Shown here: positions 54,017 through 63,437 of the stretch, in pieces | Layout of the letters: the number at the start of each line of letters is the position of its first letter | How positions within the stretch are numbered: the first letter of the stretch is position 1 | Origin: Roseomonas sp. AR75 | GTDB taxonomy: Bacteria; Pseudomonadota; Alphaproteobacteria; Acetobacterales; Acetobacteraceae | Length of the DNA: 64,000 nucleotides | Assembly (NCBI RefSeq): GCF_005222815.1 | Contig: NZ_STGB01000002.1 | Location: 744,001-808,000 of the forward strand | Direction: 5' to 3' | Translations under genes and position numbers: made by a program | Notes under the pieces: model-generated | Told to the model about the DNA's origin: nothing | Databases searched by the model: none | Seen by the model: the letters and a program-made list of their open reading frames with translations, nothing else

Positions 54017-55039
54017 TCAGACGAGCGACTTCCACAGGAACACGGCATCGGCCGACGCGCGATCCGGGCCGAGCTCGAAGCCCGGGATCACGCCTGCACG
54101 CTGCCAGCCCAGGCTGTCGTAGAGCGCCAGCGCCGGGCTGCCGGTGCGCGTGTCCAGCACCAGCAGGCTACGGCCGATGCCACGCGCCGCCTGCTCCAGC
54201 TTGCGCATCAGCGCGCGTCCGACACCGCGGCGGCGCATGGCGGGCTCCACCATGAGTTTTTCCACCTCCGCGCGATGCGGCGCGTTCTGCGGCGTGTCGA
54301 GGCCGAGCTGCACGGTACCGACGAGCGCGCCATCCAGCCAGGCCACCAGCAGCACGGCCTTGCCGAGCGCGACCTGCGAGGAGACCTGCTTCCAATAGGC
54401 GCGCGCCTCGGAAGCGGCGAGCGGCGGCAGCCAGGTGAGGCTCGCGCCATCTGCGACACAGGCGACGAGCAGCGCCGCCAGGTGCCGTTCCGCGCTGGCG
54501 GCGGCCGCCGCGTCCAGCGCTTCGACGACAAGCCCCACGAGCGGCTTGGCGTAGCGGAACTCCAGGCTCTTCGAGAGGTCGTCGAGGATCCGGATCGAGC
54601 CCTGCCGCACGAAGCCACGCTTCTCGTAGAAGCGGTGCGCTGCCTCGAAGCGGGTGTCGGTCCAGAGCACCAGGCGCTCCGCGCCGGCAGCACGGGCGTG
54701 GTCCTCGGCTACGGAGAGGAGGCGATGCGCGAGGCCGGTGCCGCGGCATTCGCGTGCGACATAGACCTTGCAGATCTCCCAGGCCGCATCGCGGTCGTAT
54801 TGCCGCTCCGCGGCGGGCTGCATCGGGCGCGTCGCCGCCATGCCGACGATCCGCCCCGCCTGCTCCGCGGCCCAGACCGCGCCGCCGGCCCCGGCGAACC
54901 AGGTCGCCAGAGCGCGCAACTCCGGCACCTCGCCGTCCACGTCGAGCACGCAACCGGGATACTCGGCCCAGCAGTCGCCGATCAGGCGAATGAAGCCATC
55001 CGCATCCGCGTCGCGGCCGGGTCGGAGGGTTGCCGTCAT
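54017..55039 (-). CDS. double GNAT acetyltransferase
   Basis: A 340-residue protein with two GCN5-type domains in tandem. The first (about 1-160) has the CoA loop ARECRGTGLAHRLL and the end FYEKRGFVRQG. The second (about 170-340) has EPAMRRRGVGRALMRKL and ALYDSLGWQRAG. Both halves keep the acetyl-CoA loop. The substrate is unknown; two-domain GNATs often have one catalytic and one structural half. Its ATG overlaps the aminotransferase stop by four bases, indicating coupled expression. Confidence 0.87.
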   Translation of the reverse strand: MTATLRPGRDADADGFIRLIGDCWAEYPGCVLDVDGEVPELRALATWFAGAGGAVWAAEQAGRIVGMAATRPMQPAAERQYDRDAAWEICKVYVARECRGTGLAHRLLSVAEDHARAAGAERLVLWTDTRFEAAHRFYEKRGFVRQGSIRILDDLSKSLEFRYAKPLVGLVVEALDAAAAASAERHLAALLVACVADGASLTWLPPLAASEARAYWKQVSSQVALGKAVLLVAWLDGALVGTVQLGLDTPQNAPHRAEVEKLMVEPAMRRRGVGRALMRKLEQAARGIGRSLLVLDTRTGSPALALYDSLGWQRAGVIPGFELGPDRASADAVFLWKSLV

Positions 55040-56238
55040 GCCAGCCCGCGGCAGAACTCCTGGATGCGCGCGCACGCCTCGCGCAGGCTCTCCGTGTCGG
55101 TGGCGTAGGAGATGCGGATATATGGGCTCATGCCATAAGCCGCGCCCTGCACCACCGCGACGTGCTTTTCCTCGAGCAGCGCGAGCGCGAAGTCGGTGTC
55201 GGTCGCGATGCGGCGGCCGCCGGTGCTGGTCTTGCCCAGGCAGCCGGCGATGTTCGGGAAGACGTAGAAGGCGCCTTCGGGCTTGTGGCAGGCGACCCCC
55301 GGCGCCTGGTTCAGCATCTCCACCACCAGGTCGCGACGCGCCTTGTAGATCGCGGCGCGCTCCGCCACGAGGTCCTGCGGGCCGTCCAGCGCGGCAGCGG
55401 CGGCAGCCTGGCTGACGGTGGCGATGCCGCTGGTGAGCTGGCCCTGCATGTTCACCATCGCCTTGATCAGCGGCTTCGGCCCGCCGCAGAAACCCACGCG
55501 CCAGCCTGTCATCGCATAGGTCTTGGAGACGCCGTTGACGGTCAGCACGCGGTCCTTCAGCCGCGGCTCCACCTGGGCGATCGTGCAGAACTCGAAGCCG
55601 TCATAGACGAGGTGCTCGTACATGTCGTCGGTCAGCACCCAGACCTGCGGGTGGCGCAGCAGCACATCGGCCAGCGCCTGCATCTCGGCACGCGAGCAGG
55701 CGCTGCCGGTGGGGTTGTTGGGAAAGTTGAGGAACAGCCACTTGGTCCTCGGCGTGATCGCCGCCTCCAGATCCTCCGGCCGCAGCTTGAAGCCGTTGTT
55801 CTGGGGGCAGTTGACCGGCACCGGCGTGCCGCCCGCCAGCTTCGCCATGTCGCCGTAGCTGATCCAGTAGGGCGCGGGGATCACCACCTCGTCGCCAGGG
55901 TCCACGGTGGAAAGCAGCGCGTTCATGATGATCTGCTTGCCGCCATTGGCCACCATGATCTCGTCCAGCGCGTAGTCCAGGCCGTTGTCGCGCCTGAACT
56001 TTCGCTGAACTGCCTGCTTGAGCGCGGGCGTGCCGTCCTGCGGCGGGTATTTCGTGTCGCCCGCGAGCGCCGCCTTGTAGCCCGCCTCGATCGCATGGCG
56101 CGGCGTGTCGAAATCCGGCTCGCCGATGGCAAGGCTGATCACCTTGATGCCCTGGGCAGCAAGCTCGCGCGCCTTCGCCGTCATCACGGTGGAGGCCGAG
56201 ACGGCGATGTCGTTCAGGCGGCTGGCGAGCGCGGGCAT
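55036..56238 (-). CDS. pyridoxal-phosphate aminotransferase, aspartate type I
   Basis: A 400-residue fold-type I aminotransferase, close to alphaproteobacterial AspC/AatA enzymes that transfer amino groups from aspartate or prephenate. PLP site: NFPNNPTGS, the Schiff-base Lys in SKTYAMTGWR and the C-terminal RISYATD arginine. The start at MPALASRLNDI aligns with family proteins; a longer frame from 56295 adds unrelated residues. A paralogue lies 0.5 kb upstream on the same strand. Its stop overlaps the double GNAT start. Confidence 0.92.
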   Translation of the reverse strand: MPALASRLNDIAVSASTVMTAKARELAAQGIKVISLAIGEPDFDTPRHAIEAGYKAALAGDTKYPPQDGTPALKQAVQRKFRRDNGLDYALDEIMVANGGKQIIMNALLSTVDPGDEVVIPAPYWISYGDMAKLAGGTPVPVNCPQNNGFKLRPEDLEAAITPRTKWLFLNFPNNPTGSACSRAEMQALADVLLRHPQVWVLTDDMYEHLVYDGFEFCTIAQVEPRLKDRVLTVNGVSKTYAMTGWRVGFCGGPKPLIKAMVNMQGQLTSGIATVSQAAAAAALDGPQDLVAERAAIYKARRDLVVEMLNQAPGVACHKPEGAFYVFPNIAGCLGKTSTGGRRIATDTDFALALLEEKHVAVVQGAAYGMSPYIRISYATDTESLREACARIQEFCRGLA

Positions 56239-56313
56239 GACGGGCAGGTGACCTTCTGCGTGTGACGGGCCGCACCATAGGCAGCGGGCCGTCATGCGCC
56301 AAGCGGCGGCGCC

Positions 56314-56757
56314 TCACGCGGTGGGCGCGCGCTCCAGGATCCAGTCGAAGGGGGCATCGCCCGTCAGGACGAAGCCCTGGCGTTCCCAGAAGCGGCGCGC
56401 CGGGCTTTCCTTCAGCACCTCGATCCACCAGGCGCGGCCGGGATGCGCCTCGCGCAGCGCGGCGAAGACCTCCGCGCCGAGGCCCCTGCCCTGCAGCGCG
56501 GGTTCGAGGAAGACGCTGTGCAGTTCCATGTGCGGGCCACGGTCGTAGAGGCCGCAGCAGCCGATTGTCGCGCCCTCGCGCGCGATCACGTGAAGGCTGC
56601 CGGCGTCCAGATGCTGGCGCATGCGCGCGCGGCGGCGCTCGGGATCGAAGCGCCCGATGCGCTCCAGATGCGCGCGCATGGTGCGGATGGACAGGTCGAG
56701 GATGTATTCGAAATCCGCTTCCGTCGCGGGACGGAAGCGGATCTCCGCCTGCCCCAT
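56314..56757 (-). CDS. GNAT family N-acetyltransferase
   Basis: A 147-residue acetyltransferase with the CoA loop EPALQGRGLGAEVFAAL, a preceding LHSVFLE strand and the closing RRFWERQGFVLTG. It resembles the small PanM/RimI-like unassigned members. It sits six bases after one aminotransferase gene and 75 bp before its paralogue, all on the minus strand. The substrate is unknown. Confidence 0.88.
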   Translation of the reverse strand: MGQAEIRFRPATEADFEYILDLSIRTMRAHLERIGRFDPERRRARMRQHLDAGSLHVIAREGATIGCCGLYDRGPHMELHSVFLEPALQGRGLGAEVFAALREAHPGRAWWIEVLKESPARRFWERQGFVLTGDAPFDWILERAPTA

Positions 56758-56763
56758 GGGGCG

Positions 56764-57963
56764 TTACTTCAGCCCTGCACAGAAATTCTGGATGCGCGTG
56801 CAGGCGTCCTTCAGGCTCTCGTCGTCGGTGGCGTAGCTGATGCGGAAATGGCCGGGGAACATGAAGGCGGCGCCGTGCACGGTGGCGACGCCCTGCTCCT
56901 CCAGCAGCGCCAGGCAGAACGCCTCGTCGCTGTCGATCTTCCTGCCGCCCGCGCTGGTCTTGCCGAGGCAGCCGCGGATGTCGGGGAAGACGTAGAAGGC
57001 GCCTTCCGGCGTCGGGCAGCGGATGCCCTCGGCCTTGTTGAGCATGCCCACCACCAGGTCACGGCGGCGCTCATACACCACGCGCATCGCCTCCACGCTC
57101 TCCTGCGGGCCGTTCAGCGCCTCGACCGCGGCGGCCTGGGAGATGCTGCTGGTGTTGGAGGTGGACTGGCTCTGCAGCTTGTCCATCGCCTTGATCAGCT
57201 TCACCGGCGCGCCCGCGAAGCCGATGCGCCAGCCGGTCATCGCATAGGCCTTGGACACGCCGTTCATCGTGACGGTGCGGTCCTTCAGGCGCGGCTCCAC
57301 CGCGGCAATGGTCGCGAACCTGATGCCGTAGGTGAGCTTCTCATAGATGTCGTCGGAGAAGATCCAGACATCGGGGTGGCGCAGCAGCACCTCGGCCAGG
57401 CCCTTCAGCTCCTCGGCCGTGTAGCCAGCGCCCGTGGGGTTGGACGGGTTGTTCAGGATCAGCCACTTCGTGCGCGGCGTGATCGCGGCTTCCAGTTGCT
57501 CGGGCGTCATCTTGAAACCCTGGTTCGGCCCGCACGGAACGATGACGGGCTTGCCTTCCGCCAGGGAGACGATGTCGGGGTAGGACACCCAGCAGGGCGC
57601 AGGGATGATCGCCTCGTCGCCAGGGTTGATGGTGGCGACGATGGCATCGAAGATCACCTGCTTGCCGCCGGTCGCGACCAGGATCTCCTCCGGCTTGTAC
57701 TCGATGCCGTTGTCGCGCTTGAACTTGGCGCAGACCGCCTGGCGCAGCGCCATCGTGCCGGCGACATCCGTGTATTTCGTCTCGCCGCGCTCGATGGCGG
57801 CGATGGCCGCGTCCTTCACGTTGCGGGGCGTGTCGAAATCGGGCTCGCCGGCCGCGAGCGAGATCACGTCGCGGCCCTCGGCCTTCAGCGCGCGGGCCTT
57901 CGACGTCATGGCGATGGTCAGCGAGGGCGAGATGCGGTCGAGGCGGTCTGCGATCAGGTTCAT
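56764..57963 (-). CDS. pyridoxal-phosphate aminotransferase, aspartate type I (second copy)
   Basis: A 399-residue aminotransferase paralogous to the one at 55036; by eye about half of the residues match over the full length. PLP motifs: NNPSNPTGAG, the Lys in SKAYAMTGWR and RISYATD. Differences cluster in the active-site-near loops (PAPCWVSYPD against PAPYWISYGD), so substrate range may differ between aspartate, prephenate or aromatic acceptors. A GNAT gene follows its stop by six bases. Confidence 0.93.
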   Translation of the reverse strand: MNLIADRLDRISPSLTIAMTSKARALKAEGRDVISLAAGEPDFDTPRNVKDAAIAAIERGETKYTDVAGTMALRQAVCAKFKRDNGIEYKPEEILVATGGKQVIFDAIVATINPGDEAIIPAPCWVSYPDIVSLAEGKPVIVPCGPNQGFKMTPEQLEAAITPRTKWLILNNPSNPTGAGYTAEELKGLAEVLLRHPDVWIFSDDIYEKLTYGIRFATIAAVEPRLKDRTVTMNGVSKAYAMTGWRIGFAGAPVKLIKAMDKLQSQSTSNTSSISQAAAVEALNGPQESVEAMRVVYERRRDLVVGMLNKAEGIRCPTPEGAFYVFPDIRGCLGKTSAGGRKIDSDEAFCLALLEEQGVATVHGAAFMFPGHFRISYATDDESLKDACTRIQNFCAGLK

Positions 57964-58076
57964 GGCGGTCCGGGTTTCCCTGCCGCGCCCGGTCCCGGCG
58001 CGGCCGGCGCCTGTCCTAACCGCACGCGGCCGGTGCGTCCACCTGCAAGGGGCGCGGGGCGGTCATTCCGGCTGGT

Positions 58077-58442
58077 CTAGTTCAGGCGCAGGGGCCGGTA
58101 GCCCTGGAAGGTGAATCCGGCGGCCGCCATGCATTGCTGCCGCCAGGATTCGCGCGGGGCGTCGTTCGCGTCCGCCATGCCATACTCGGCCGGCCGCCAG
58201 CGGCGATAGGTGCGGCAGTAGTCCCGCCCGTCGCGTCGCCAGCAGCGCTGCTCCGGCACATAGCCGGCCGGGCGGACCACCACCCAGACCATCTGCGGCG
58301 GCACCGCAAGCTCCGACCGCTGGCGGCAGGAGGCCTGGGTCGCCTCCGCCACCGGCTCGGGCGTGCCCGGGCGGGTCCAGACCTCGGCGCAGGCGGACAG
58401 CAACAGCGGCACGGTCAGGGCGGCCAGGCGGCGACGCATCAT
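58077..58442 (-). CDS. small putative lipoprotein
   Basis: A 121-residue protein, unrecognised. A short basic start and hydrophobic run end in the lipobox LLSAC (Cys18), so it is probably lipidated and periplasmic or outer-membrane attached. The mature part has four further cysteines (SCRQR, RCWRR, YCRTY, QCMAA), suggesting two disulfides, and is rich in Arg and Trp. Function unknown. It lies 41 bp downstream of potI on the same strand. Confidence 0.78.
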   Translation of the reverse strand: MMRRRLAALTVPLLLSACAEVWTRPGTPEPVAEATQASCRQRSELAVPPQMVWVVVRPAGYVPEQRCWRRDGRDYCRTYRRWRPAEYGMADANDAPRESWRQQCMAAAGFTFQGYRPLRLN

Positions 58443-58482
58443 CGGAGGCTACAACGCGGATGCGCCGGGATCGTGGCAGAGA

Positions 58483-59277
58483 TCAGGCACGGCGCGGGCG
58501 GAGCAGCCACCAGGCCAGGCCCAGCGCCAGCGCGACCGCCGCCACCAGCAGCGTGGCCAGGGCGTAGAGCTCCGGCGTCAGCCCCAGCCGCACCGCGGAG
58601 AACACCACCATCGGCAAGGTCGAGGCGCCGGGGCCGGAGACGAAGCTCGCCACCACCAGATCGTCGAGCGAGAGGGTGAAGGCCAGCAGCCAGCCGGCTC
58701 CGACTGCCGGCGCGGCCAATGGCAGGGTCACCTGGAAGAACACGGCCCAGGGCCGGGCACCAAGGTCCATCGCGGCTTCCTCCAGGCTGGCGTCCAACTC
58801 CGACAGCCGCGCCTGCACCACCACCGCGACATAGGCCGCGCCGAACGTCGCATGGGCGATCGCGATGGTGGAGGCGCCGCGGCCCGCCGGAAACCCGAAT
58901 GATTGCTCCATCGCCACGAACAGCAGCAGCAGCGAAAGGCCGGTGATCACCTCCGGCATCACCAGCGGCGCGGCCATGACCGCAGCGAAGAGCGGGCGCC
59001 CGCGGAAGCGGCCGAACCGGGCCAGCGCGAAGCCGGCCAGCACGCCGAGGATGGTCGCCATGGTGGCGGAGATCGCGGCGATGCGCAGCGAGAGGAACAG
59101 CGCGCCGGTCAGCGCGTCGTTCTTCCACAGCGCCGCATACCAGCGGGTGGAGAAGCCGGTGAAGCTGGTCACCATGCGGCTGTCGTTGAAACTGAACAGC
59201 ACCATCAGCAGGATCGGGAGGTAGAGGAAGGCGAAGCCAAGCCCGAGCGGCAGCGCCAGGCGGCCAAGGCGCCTCAC
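58483..59277 (-). CDS. potI: polyamine ABC transporter permease, PotI/PotC type
   Basis: A 264-residue inner-membrane permease, fourth gene of the polyamine operon. Six hydrophobic helices; the EAA loop that contacts the ATPase is EEAAMDLGARPWAVFFQVTLP. The GTG start forms GTGA with the potH stop, matching the coupling seen along this operon. The similarity is to putrescine/spermidine permeases; the exact polyamine follows from the PotF-like receptor. Confidence 0.92.
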   Translation of the reverse strand: MRRLGRLALPLGLGFAFLYLPILLMVLFSFNDSRMVTSFTGFSTRWYAALWKNDALTGALFLSLRIAAISATMATILGVLAGFALARFGRFRGRPLFAAVMAAPLVMPEVITGLSLLLLFVAMEQSFGFPAGRGASTIAIAHATFGAAYVAVVVQARLSELDASLEEAAMDLGARPWAVFFQVTLPLAAPAVGAGWLLAFTLSLDDLVVASFVSGPGASTLPMVVFSAVRLGLTPELYALATLLVAAVALALGLAWWLLRPRRA

Positions 59278-60158
59278 CGCTGCCCGTCCTTTACGAAGCG
59301 CCACTGGAACAGCGCGATCGGCAGGACCAGCGCCAGCAGCAGGATGGAAGCGAGCGCCGAGGCGAGCGGCCAGTCGCGGTTCTGGAAGAACTCCGTCCAG
59401 AGCACGCGTCCGATCAGCTGGGCGCCCGGCCCGCCGAGCAGTTCGGGGATGACGAACTCGCCCACCGCGGGGATGAAGACCAGCAGGAAGCCCGCGATCA
59501 TGCCGGGCAGCGACAGCGGCAAGGTGATTGTCAGGAAGCTGCGCCAGGGCGGCGCGCCGAGATCCGCCGCGGCATCGATCAGCGCAGGGTCCTGCTTCAC
59601 CAGCGAGGCGTACAGCGGCAGCACCATGAAAGGCAGGTAGCAATAGGTGATGCCGAGATACATCGCGAACTCGGTGTAGAGCAGGTGCAGCGGCGCCTCG
59701 ATCAGGCCGAGCGACAGCAGCAGGCCGTTCAGCCAGCCCTGGTCCTGCAGGATGCCGATCCAGGCGGTGATGCGCAGCAGGAAGGAGGTCCAGAAGGGCA
59801 GGATCACCAGCAGCAGCAGCGGCACGCGCCAGCGTTCCGGCGCGCGCGCGATCGCCAGCGCCATGGGATAGCCGACCAGCAGGCAGCACAGCGCCGAGAT
59901 TGCCGCCACGCGCAGGCTGAGCAGATAGGCGTCGAGGTAATAGGAATCCTCGAACAGCAGCGCCAGGTTCACGAAGTTGAGCTGCAGCACCAGCGCGCCG
60001 TCGGCCCACCGAAGCAGCGGCGCATAGGGCGGCAGGCCTTCCGCCGCCTCGGTGAAGGCGATGGACAGCACGATGGCGAAGGGCGCGACGAAGAACACCG
60101 CCATCCACAGCAGCGGCGCGAGCAGGACCAGCAGCCGGCGCCGCGCCGCGCCGCTCAT
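59274..60158 (-). CDS. potH: polyamine ABC transporter permease, PotH/PotB type
   Basis: A 294-residue permease with six membrane helices and the EAA-type loop DAAADLGAPPWRSFLTITLP. The start MSGAARRRLL is chosen because it overlaps the potA stop by four bases and directly precedes the first helix. The long first periplasmic loop (LPPYAPLLRWAD onward) is typical of PotB/PotH. It pairs with the downstream permease to form the channel. Confidence 0.92.
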   Translation of the reverse strand: MSGAARRRLLVLLAPLLWMAVFFVAPFAIVLSIAFTEAAEGLPPYAPLLRWADGALVLQLNFVNLALLFEDSYYLDAYLLSLRVAAISALCCLLVGYPMALAIARAPERWRVPLLLLVILPFWTSFLLRITAWIGILQDQGWLNGLLLSLGLIEAPLHLLYTEFAMYLGITYCYLPFMVLPLYASLVKQDPALIDAAADLGAPPWRSFLTITLPLSLPGMIAGFLLVFIPAVGEFVIPELLGGPGAQLIGRVLWTEFFQNRDWPLASALASILLLALVLPIALFQWRFVKDGQR

Positions 60159-61303
60159 TCCGGCAGCACCACGGAGGCTTCGGCCGGCCATGAGACGGTG
60201 ACGATGTCGTCCCAGTCCACCGGGCGTCCGGTGATGCGCCGCAGATTGGGCTGGCTGACGCGCAGTTCCTTCCCGCCTTCCAGCACCACGTAGTAGAGGA
60301 AGAAGTCGCCGAAATACGCGATGTCGCGCACCCGGCCGACCACGCGGTTGTCACCGAAGGCCGCATCCGCGCCGGCGCGAAGGATGCGCATCCGCTCCGG
60401 CCGCACCGCGACGAAGACGCGGCTGCCGACGGGCTTCGGTGGCTCGCCTTCGGACAGGATGTCGAAGTCGTATTCCGAGCTCCCGATGCGCGCGCCGCCC
60501 GGCGTCAGCGCCTCCACCACGCCTTCCAGGATGTTGGCGGTGCCCAGGAATTCCGCGGTGAAGCGGCTGTTCGGGAACTCATACACTTCGCCGGGCGTGC
60601 CGACCTGCGCCAGCGTGCCGCGGTCCATCACGGCCAGGCGCGTCGCCATCGTCATCGCCTCCTCCTGGTCGTGGGTGACGATGATGAAGGTGGTGCCGGT
60701 GCGTTCCTGGATGTTCACCAGCTCGAACTGCGTCGCCTCGCGCAGGTTCTTGTCGAGCGCCGAGAGCGGCTCGTCCAGCAGCAGCAGCTTCGGCCGCTTC
60801 GCCAACGCGCGGGCCAGGGCGACGCGTGCGCGCTGACCGCCGGAAAGCTCGTCCGGCCGGCGTGCGCCGAGCCCTTCCATGCGCACCAACGCCAGCATTT
60901 CGGCAACGCGGTCGCGGATGACGGCGCGCGGCGCGCCTTCCTGGCGAAGGCCGAAGCCGATGTTGCGCGCCACGTCCATGTGCGGGAACAGCGCATAGGA
61001 CTGGAACATCATGTTCACGGGACGGCGGTAAGGCGGCACCTGCGCCATGTCCTGCCCATCCAGCAGGATGCGTCCGGCGTCGGGCTCGATCAGCCCGGCC
61101 AGGCAGCGCAGCAGCGTGGACTTGCCGGAGCCGGAGCCGCCGAGCAGCGCGAAGAACTCGCCGCGCCAGATCGAGAGGTCCACACGATCCAACGCGATGA
61201 AGTCGCCGAACCGCCTGGTCAGTCCCTCGATGCGCAGGAAGGGTTCGACATCCGGGTCGCGCCAGGGCTCGGCCGAGCCCGGGCGCGCGGCGGCGAGGCT
61301 CAC
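60155..61303 (-). CDS. potA: polyamine ABC transporter ATPase PotA/PotG
   Basis: A 382-residue ATPase energising polyamine import. Walker A GGSGSGKST, signature LSGGQRARVALARAL, Walker B LLLLDEPLSALD and a switch His in IIVTHDQEEA are all present. The C-terminal TOBE-like domain (about 280-380) includes VAVRPERMRI. The GTG at 61303 is favoured, since GTGA couples it to the potF stop; an ATG eight codons upstream, inside potF, is the alternative. Confidence 0.94.
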   Translation of the reverse strand: MSLAAARPGSAEPWRDPDVEPFLRIEGLTRRFGDFIALDRVDLSIWRGEFFALLGGSGSGKSTLLRCLAGLIEPDAGRILLDGQDMAQVPPYRRPVNMMFQSYALFPHMDVARNIGFGLRQEGAPRAVIRDRVAEMLALVRMEGLGARRPDELSGGQRARVALARALAKRPKLLLLDEPLSALDKNLREATQFELVNIQERTGTTFIIVTHDQEEAMTMATRLAVMDRGTLAQVGTPGEVYEFPNSRFTAEFLGTANILEGVVEALTPGGARIGSSEYDFDILSEGEPPKPVGSRVFVAVRPERMRILRAGADAAFGDNRVVGRVRDIAYFGDFFLYYVVLEGGKELRVSQPNLRRITGRPVDWDDIVTVSWPAEASVVLPE

Positions 61304-62403
61304 CGGCCCGCCTTGAAGCGTGCCCACATGCGGTTGCGCGCGCGTTCGGCCGCCTGCGGCACCGGACCGATCGTGAAGAAGCGGGCGCGCATCGCGGCAT
61401 CGGGGAACACCGCCGGGTCATCGGCGATCTCCGGCGCCACCAGGGCCTGGCTGGCGGGGATACCGTTGGGATAGCCGACCTGCGTGGTAATCGCCGCCAT
61501 CACGTCGGGCTGCAGCAGGAAGTTGATGAACGCATGCGCATTCGCGGGGTTGGGCGCGTCGGCCGGGATCGCCAGCAGGTCGAACCAGAGTTGCGCGCCT
61601 TCCTTGCCGGCAACATAGCGCACCTCCACGCCCTGCTTCGCCTCCGCGGCGCGCCCCGACGCCTGGATGACGTCGCCGGAATAGGCGAAGGCGAGGCAGG
61701 TCTGGCCGCTCGCCAGCGCCTCGATCACGCCGCCGGTCGAGAAATTGCGGATATGCGGGCGGATCGCCATCAGCGTCTGCTCGACGGCGCGCAGGTCGTC
61801 GTTGCTGGTGCTGTTCGGATCCTTGCCGAGGTAGCGCAGCACCGTCGGGATCACGTCGGTCGCGCTGTCCATCATGGTGATGCCGCACCGCGCGACGCGG
61901 CTGGCATGGCGCCGGTCGAACAGCAGCGCCAGGCTGTCCATCGGCGCATCGGGCGCCAGCGCGCGCACCCGCGCCTCGTTCACACCGAGGCCGATCGTGC
62001 CCCAGAGGTACAACGCGCCGAAGCGGTTGCCGGGGTCGGAACTCGCGACCTGGCGCATCAGCGCGGGGTCGAGATTGGCCAGGTTCGGGATCTGCGCGCG
62101 GTCCAGCGGCAGCAGCGCGCCGATGCGCGCGAGGCGGGAGAAGGTCGGCTCGCTCGTCGGCACGATCACGTCGTAGCCGCTGCGCCCGGCGGAGAGCCGG
62201 CCCTCCAGCGTCTCCAGGCTGTCGAACACGTCGTAGCGCACGCGGATGCCGGTCTCGCGCGTGAATCGTTCGACCACGGCAGGATCGATATAGTCGTTCC
62301 AGTTGAACACGTTCACCACGCGCTCCTGCGCGCGCGGCGCGCCGGATGAGGCGAAGCAGGCGATGAGGCAGGCGCCGAGCAGCAGCAGGCGTCGCAGGAT
62401 CAT
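61300..62403 (-). CDS. potF: polyamine (putrescine)-binding periplasmic protein
   Basis: A 367-residue receptor, first gene of the potFAHI operon. A signal peptide ends at PRAQ-ERV. The mature protein begins VNVFNWNDYIDPAVVERF, the PotD/PotF hallmark, and contains YDVIVPTSEP and WGTIGLGVN. The acidic residues expected to hold the amines appear conserved, such as the Asp in NDYID. The four genes share four-base overlaps, giving a single coupled transcript. Confidence 0.94.
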   Translation of the reverse strand: MILRRLLLLGACLIACFASSGAPRAQERVVNVFNWNDYIDPAVVERFTRETGIRVRYDVFDSLETLEGRLSAGRSGYDVIVPTSEPTFSRLARIGALLPLDRAQIPNLANLDPALMRQVASSDPGNRFGALYLWGTIGLGVNEARVRALAPDAPMDSLALLFDRRHASRVARCGITMMDSATDVIPTVLRYLGKDPNSTSNDDLRAVEQTLMAIRPHIRNFSTGGVIEALASGQTCLAFAYSGDVIQASGRAAEAKQGVEVRYVAGKEGAQLWFDLLAIPADAPNPANAHAFINFLLQPDVMAAITTQVGYPNGIPASQALVAPEIADDPAVFPDAAMRARFFTIGPVPQAAERARNRMWARFKAGR

Positions 62404-62740
62404 GGCAGGCTTTCCCGGGTGCGGTCGCCGCGGACAGTAGCATGGCGCCGGTGCGACGCAGCAGGCGGGTGCGGCGATCTGGCGCAGCGCAATTGACTAG
62501 GATTTTGTTCTTGACTTCGCTGTGTCGCGCTTCTAGAGAGGCCAAGCCACGGGGCGAGTTGCGTCCAGCCGACACCCTGGCAACCCTCTGACATCCCTGC
62601 CATTCGAACTTGCGCGGAGCCCGCTCCGCCACGGCCACGCGCGCCCGCGCGGCCGGAATCCGTTCCTTGCCCGCCATTCCCTGGTCCCGGACCGCGCAGC
62701 CGCGCGGGCCGCGGCCGCGCGTGCCCGACCGGAGCCTCGC
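62404..62740 (+). promoter_or_regulatory. intergenic region with a candidate promoter for the tail-like genes
   Basis: A 337-bp gap between divergent potF and the gene at 62741. An A+T-rich island at 62490-62540 contains two TTGACT boxes (62493 and 62511). The second, inside CTTGACTTC, is followed after 17 bp by TAGAGA (62534-62539) and is a fair sigma-70 promoter reading rightward. The remaining 200 bp is very G+C rich with short palindromes (CGCGCGGGCCGCGGCCGCGCG near 62701) and no visible gene. Confidence 0.4.
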
Positions 62741-63391
62741 ATGCCCTTCGACAACAACGCCCTGATCCCGCTGCTCGCCAACAGCGGCTTCACCCTCTGG
62801 CTCTACCGCACCACGGATACGCGCGCGGATGCGCTGGGGGCCGGCTACTTCGCGCAGGCCGCCAACCGCCTGGCCGCGGGGGACGTGATGTTCCTCCAGG
62901 CCTCCGATGCGCTGACGCTGACCACGGTGCGCCCCAACACCATCATCCCCGGCGGCGTCGTGGTGGACACCGCCACCGTGCCCTTCCGGGTCAACCGTTC
63001 CTCCGCCCAGAAATTCTCCGTCAAGCAGCTCGCTGCCGCACTGGCGATGACGCTGCTGCTGCTGCCCATCGGCGGCACCGTGGTCGCCGGCGGCACGGTG
63101 GAGGCGCAGGCGACGGTGATCGGCGCCATAGCGACCGTGGACTTCTCCATCGCCGATGCCAGCGGCGAGACGGTGCGCGGCCCGCAATCCGCAGCGGTGA
63201 GCAACGGCGCCGCCAGCGCCAGCCTGGCCGCGCCGGCGCCGGGCAACGGCTACACGCTGCGCGTGGTCGCACCGGCCTATCCGATGCTGACCGACACCTC
63301 GCCGCCCTTCTCGGTCGGCGCCGCCTTCACGCTGCTGACCCAGGCCGGCGACGTGCTGCTGACGGAGGCCGGCGACAGGCTCCTCGTCTGA
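62741..63391 (+). CDS. phage-tail-like protein of unknown function
   Basis: A 216-residue protein without an assigned family. The first 80 residues form a compact domain beginning MPFDNNALIPLLANSGFTLW. A hydrophobic run, AAALAMTLLLLPIGGTVVAGG, sits at about 97-118 and could be a membrane helix. An Ala/Thr/Val-rich beta-like region follows, and the end LLTQAGDVLLTEAGDRLLV holds a repeated LLT-x-AGD unit of the kind seen at the ends of phage tail proteins. There is no signal peptide. It precedes a tail-spike-like gene by 46 bp on the same strand. Confidence 0.65.
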   Translation: MPFDNNALIPLLANSGFTLWLYRTTDTRADALGAGYFAQAANRLAAGDVMFLQASDALTLTTVRPNTIIPGGVVVDTATVPFRVNRSSAQKFSVKQLAAALAMTLLLLPIGGTVVAGGTVEAQATVIGAIATVDFSIADASGETVRGPQSAAVSNGAASASLAAPAPGNGYTLRVVAPAYPMLTDTSPPFSVGAAFTLLTQAGDVLLTEAGDRLLV

Positions 63392-63437
63392 CCGCGGCCG
63401 CGCGCCTTCCGCCCCGCCCAACAGAAGAGAGAGGCCG

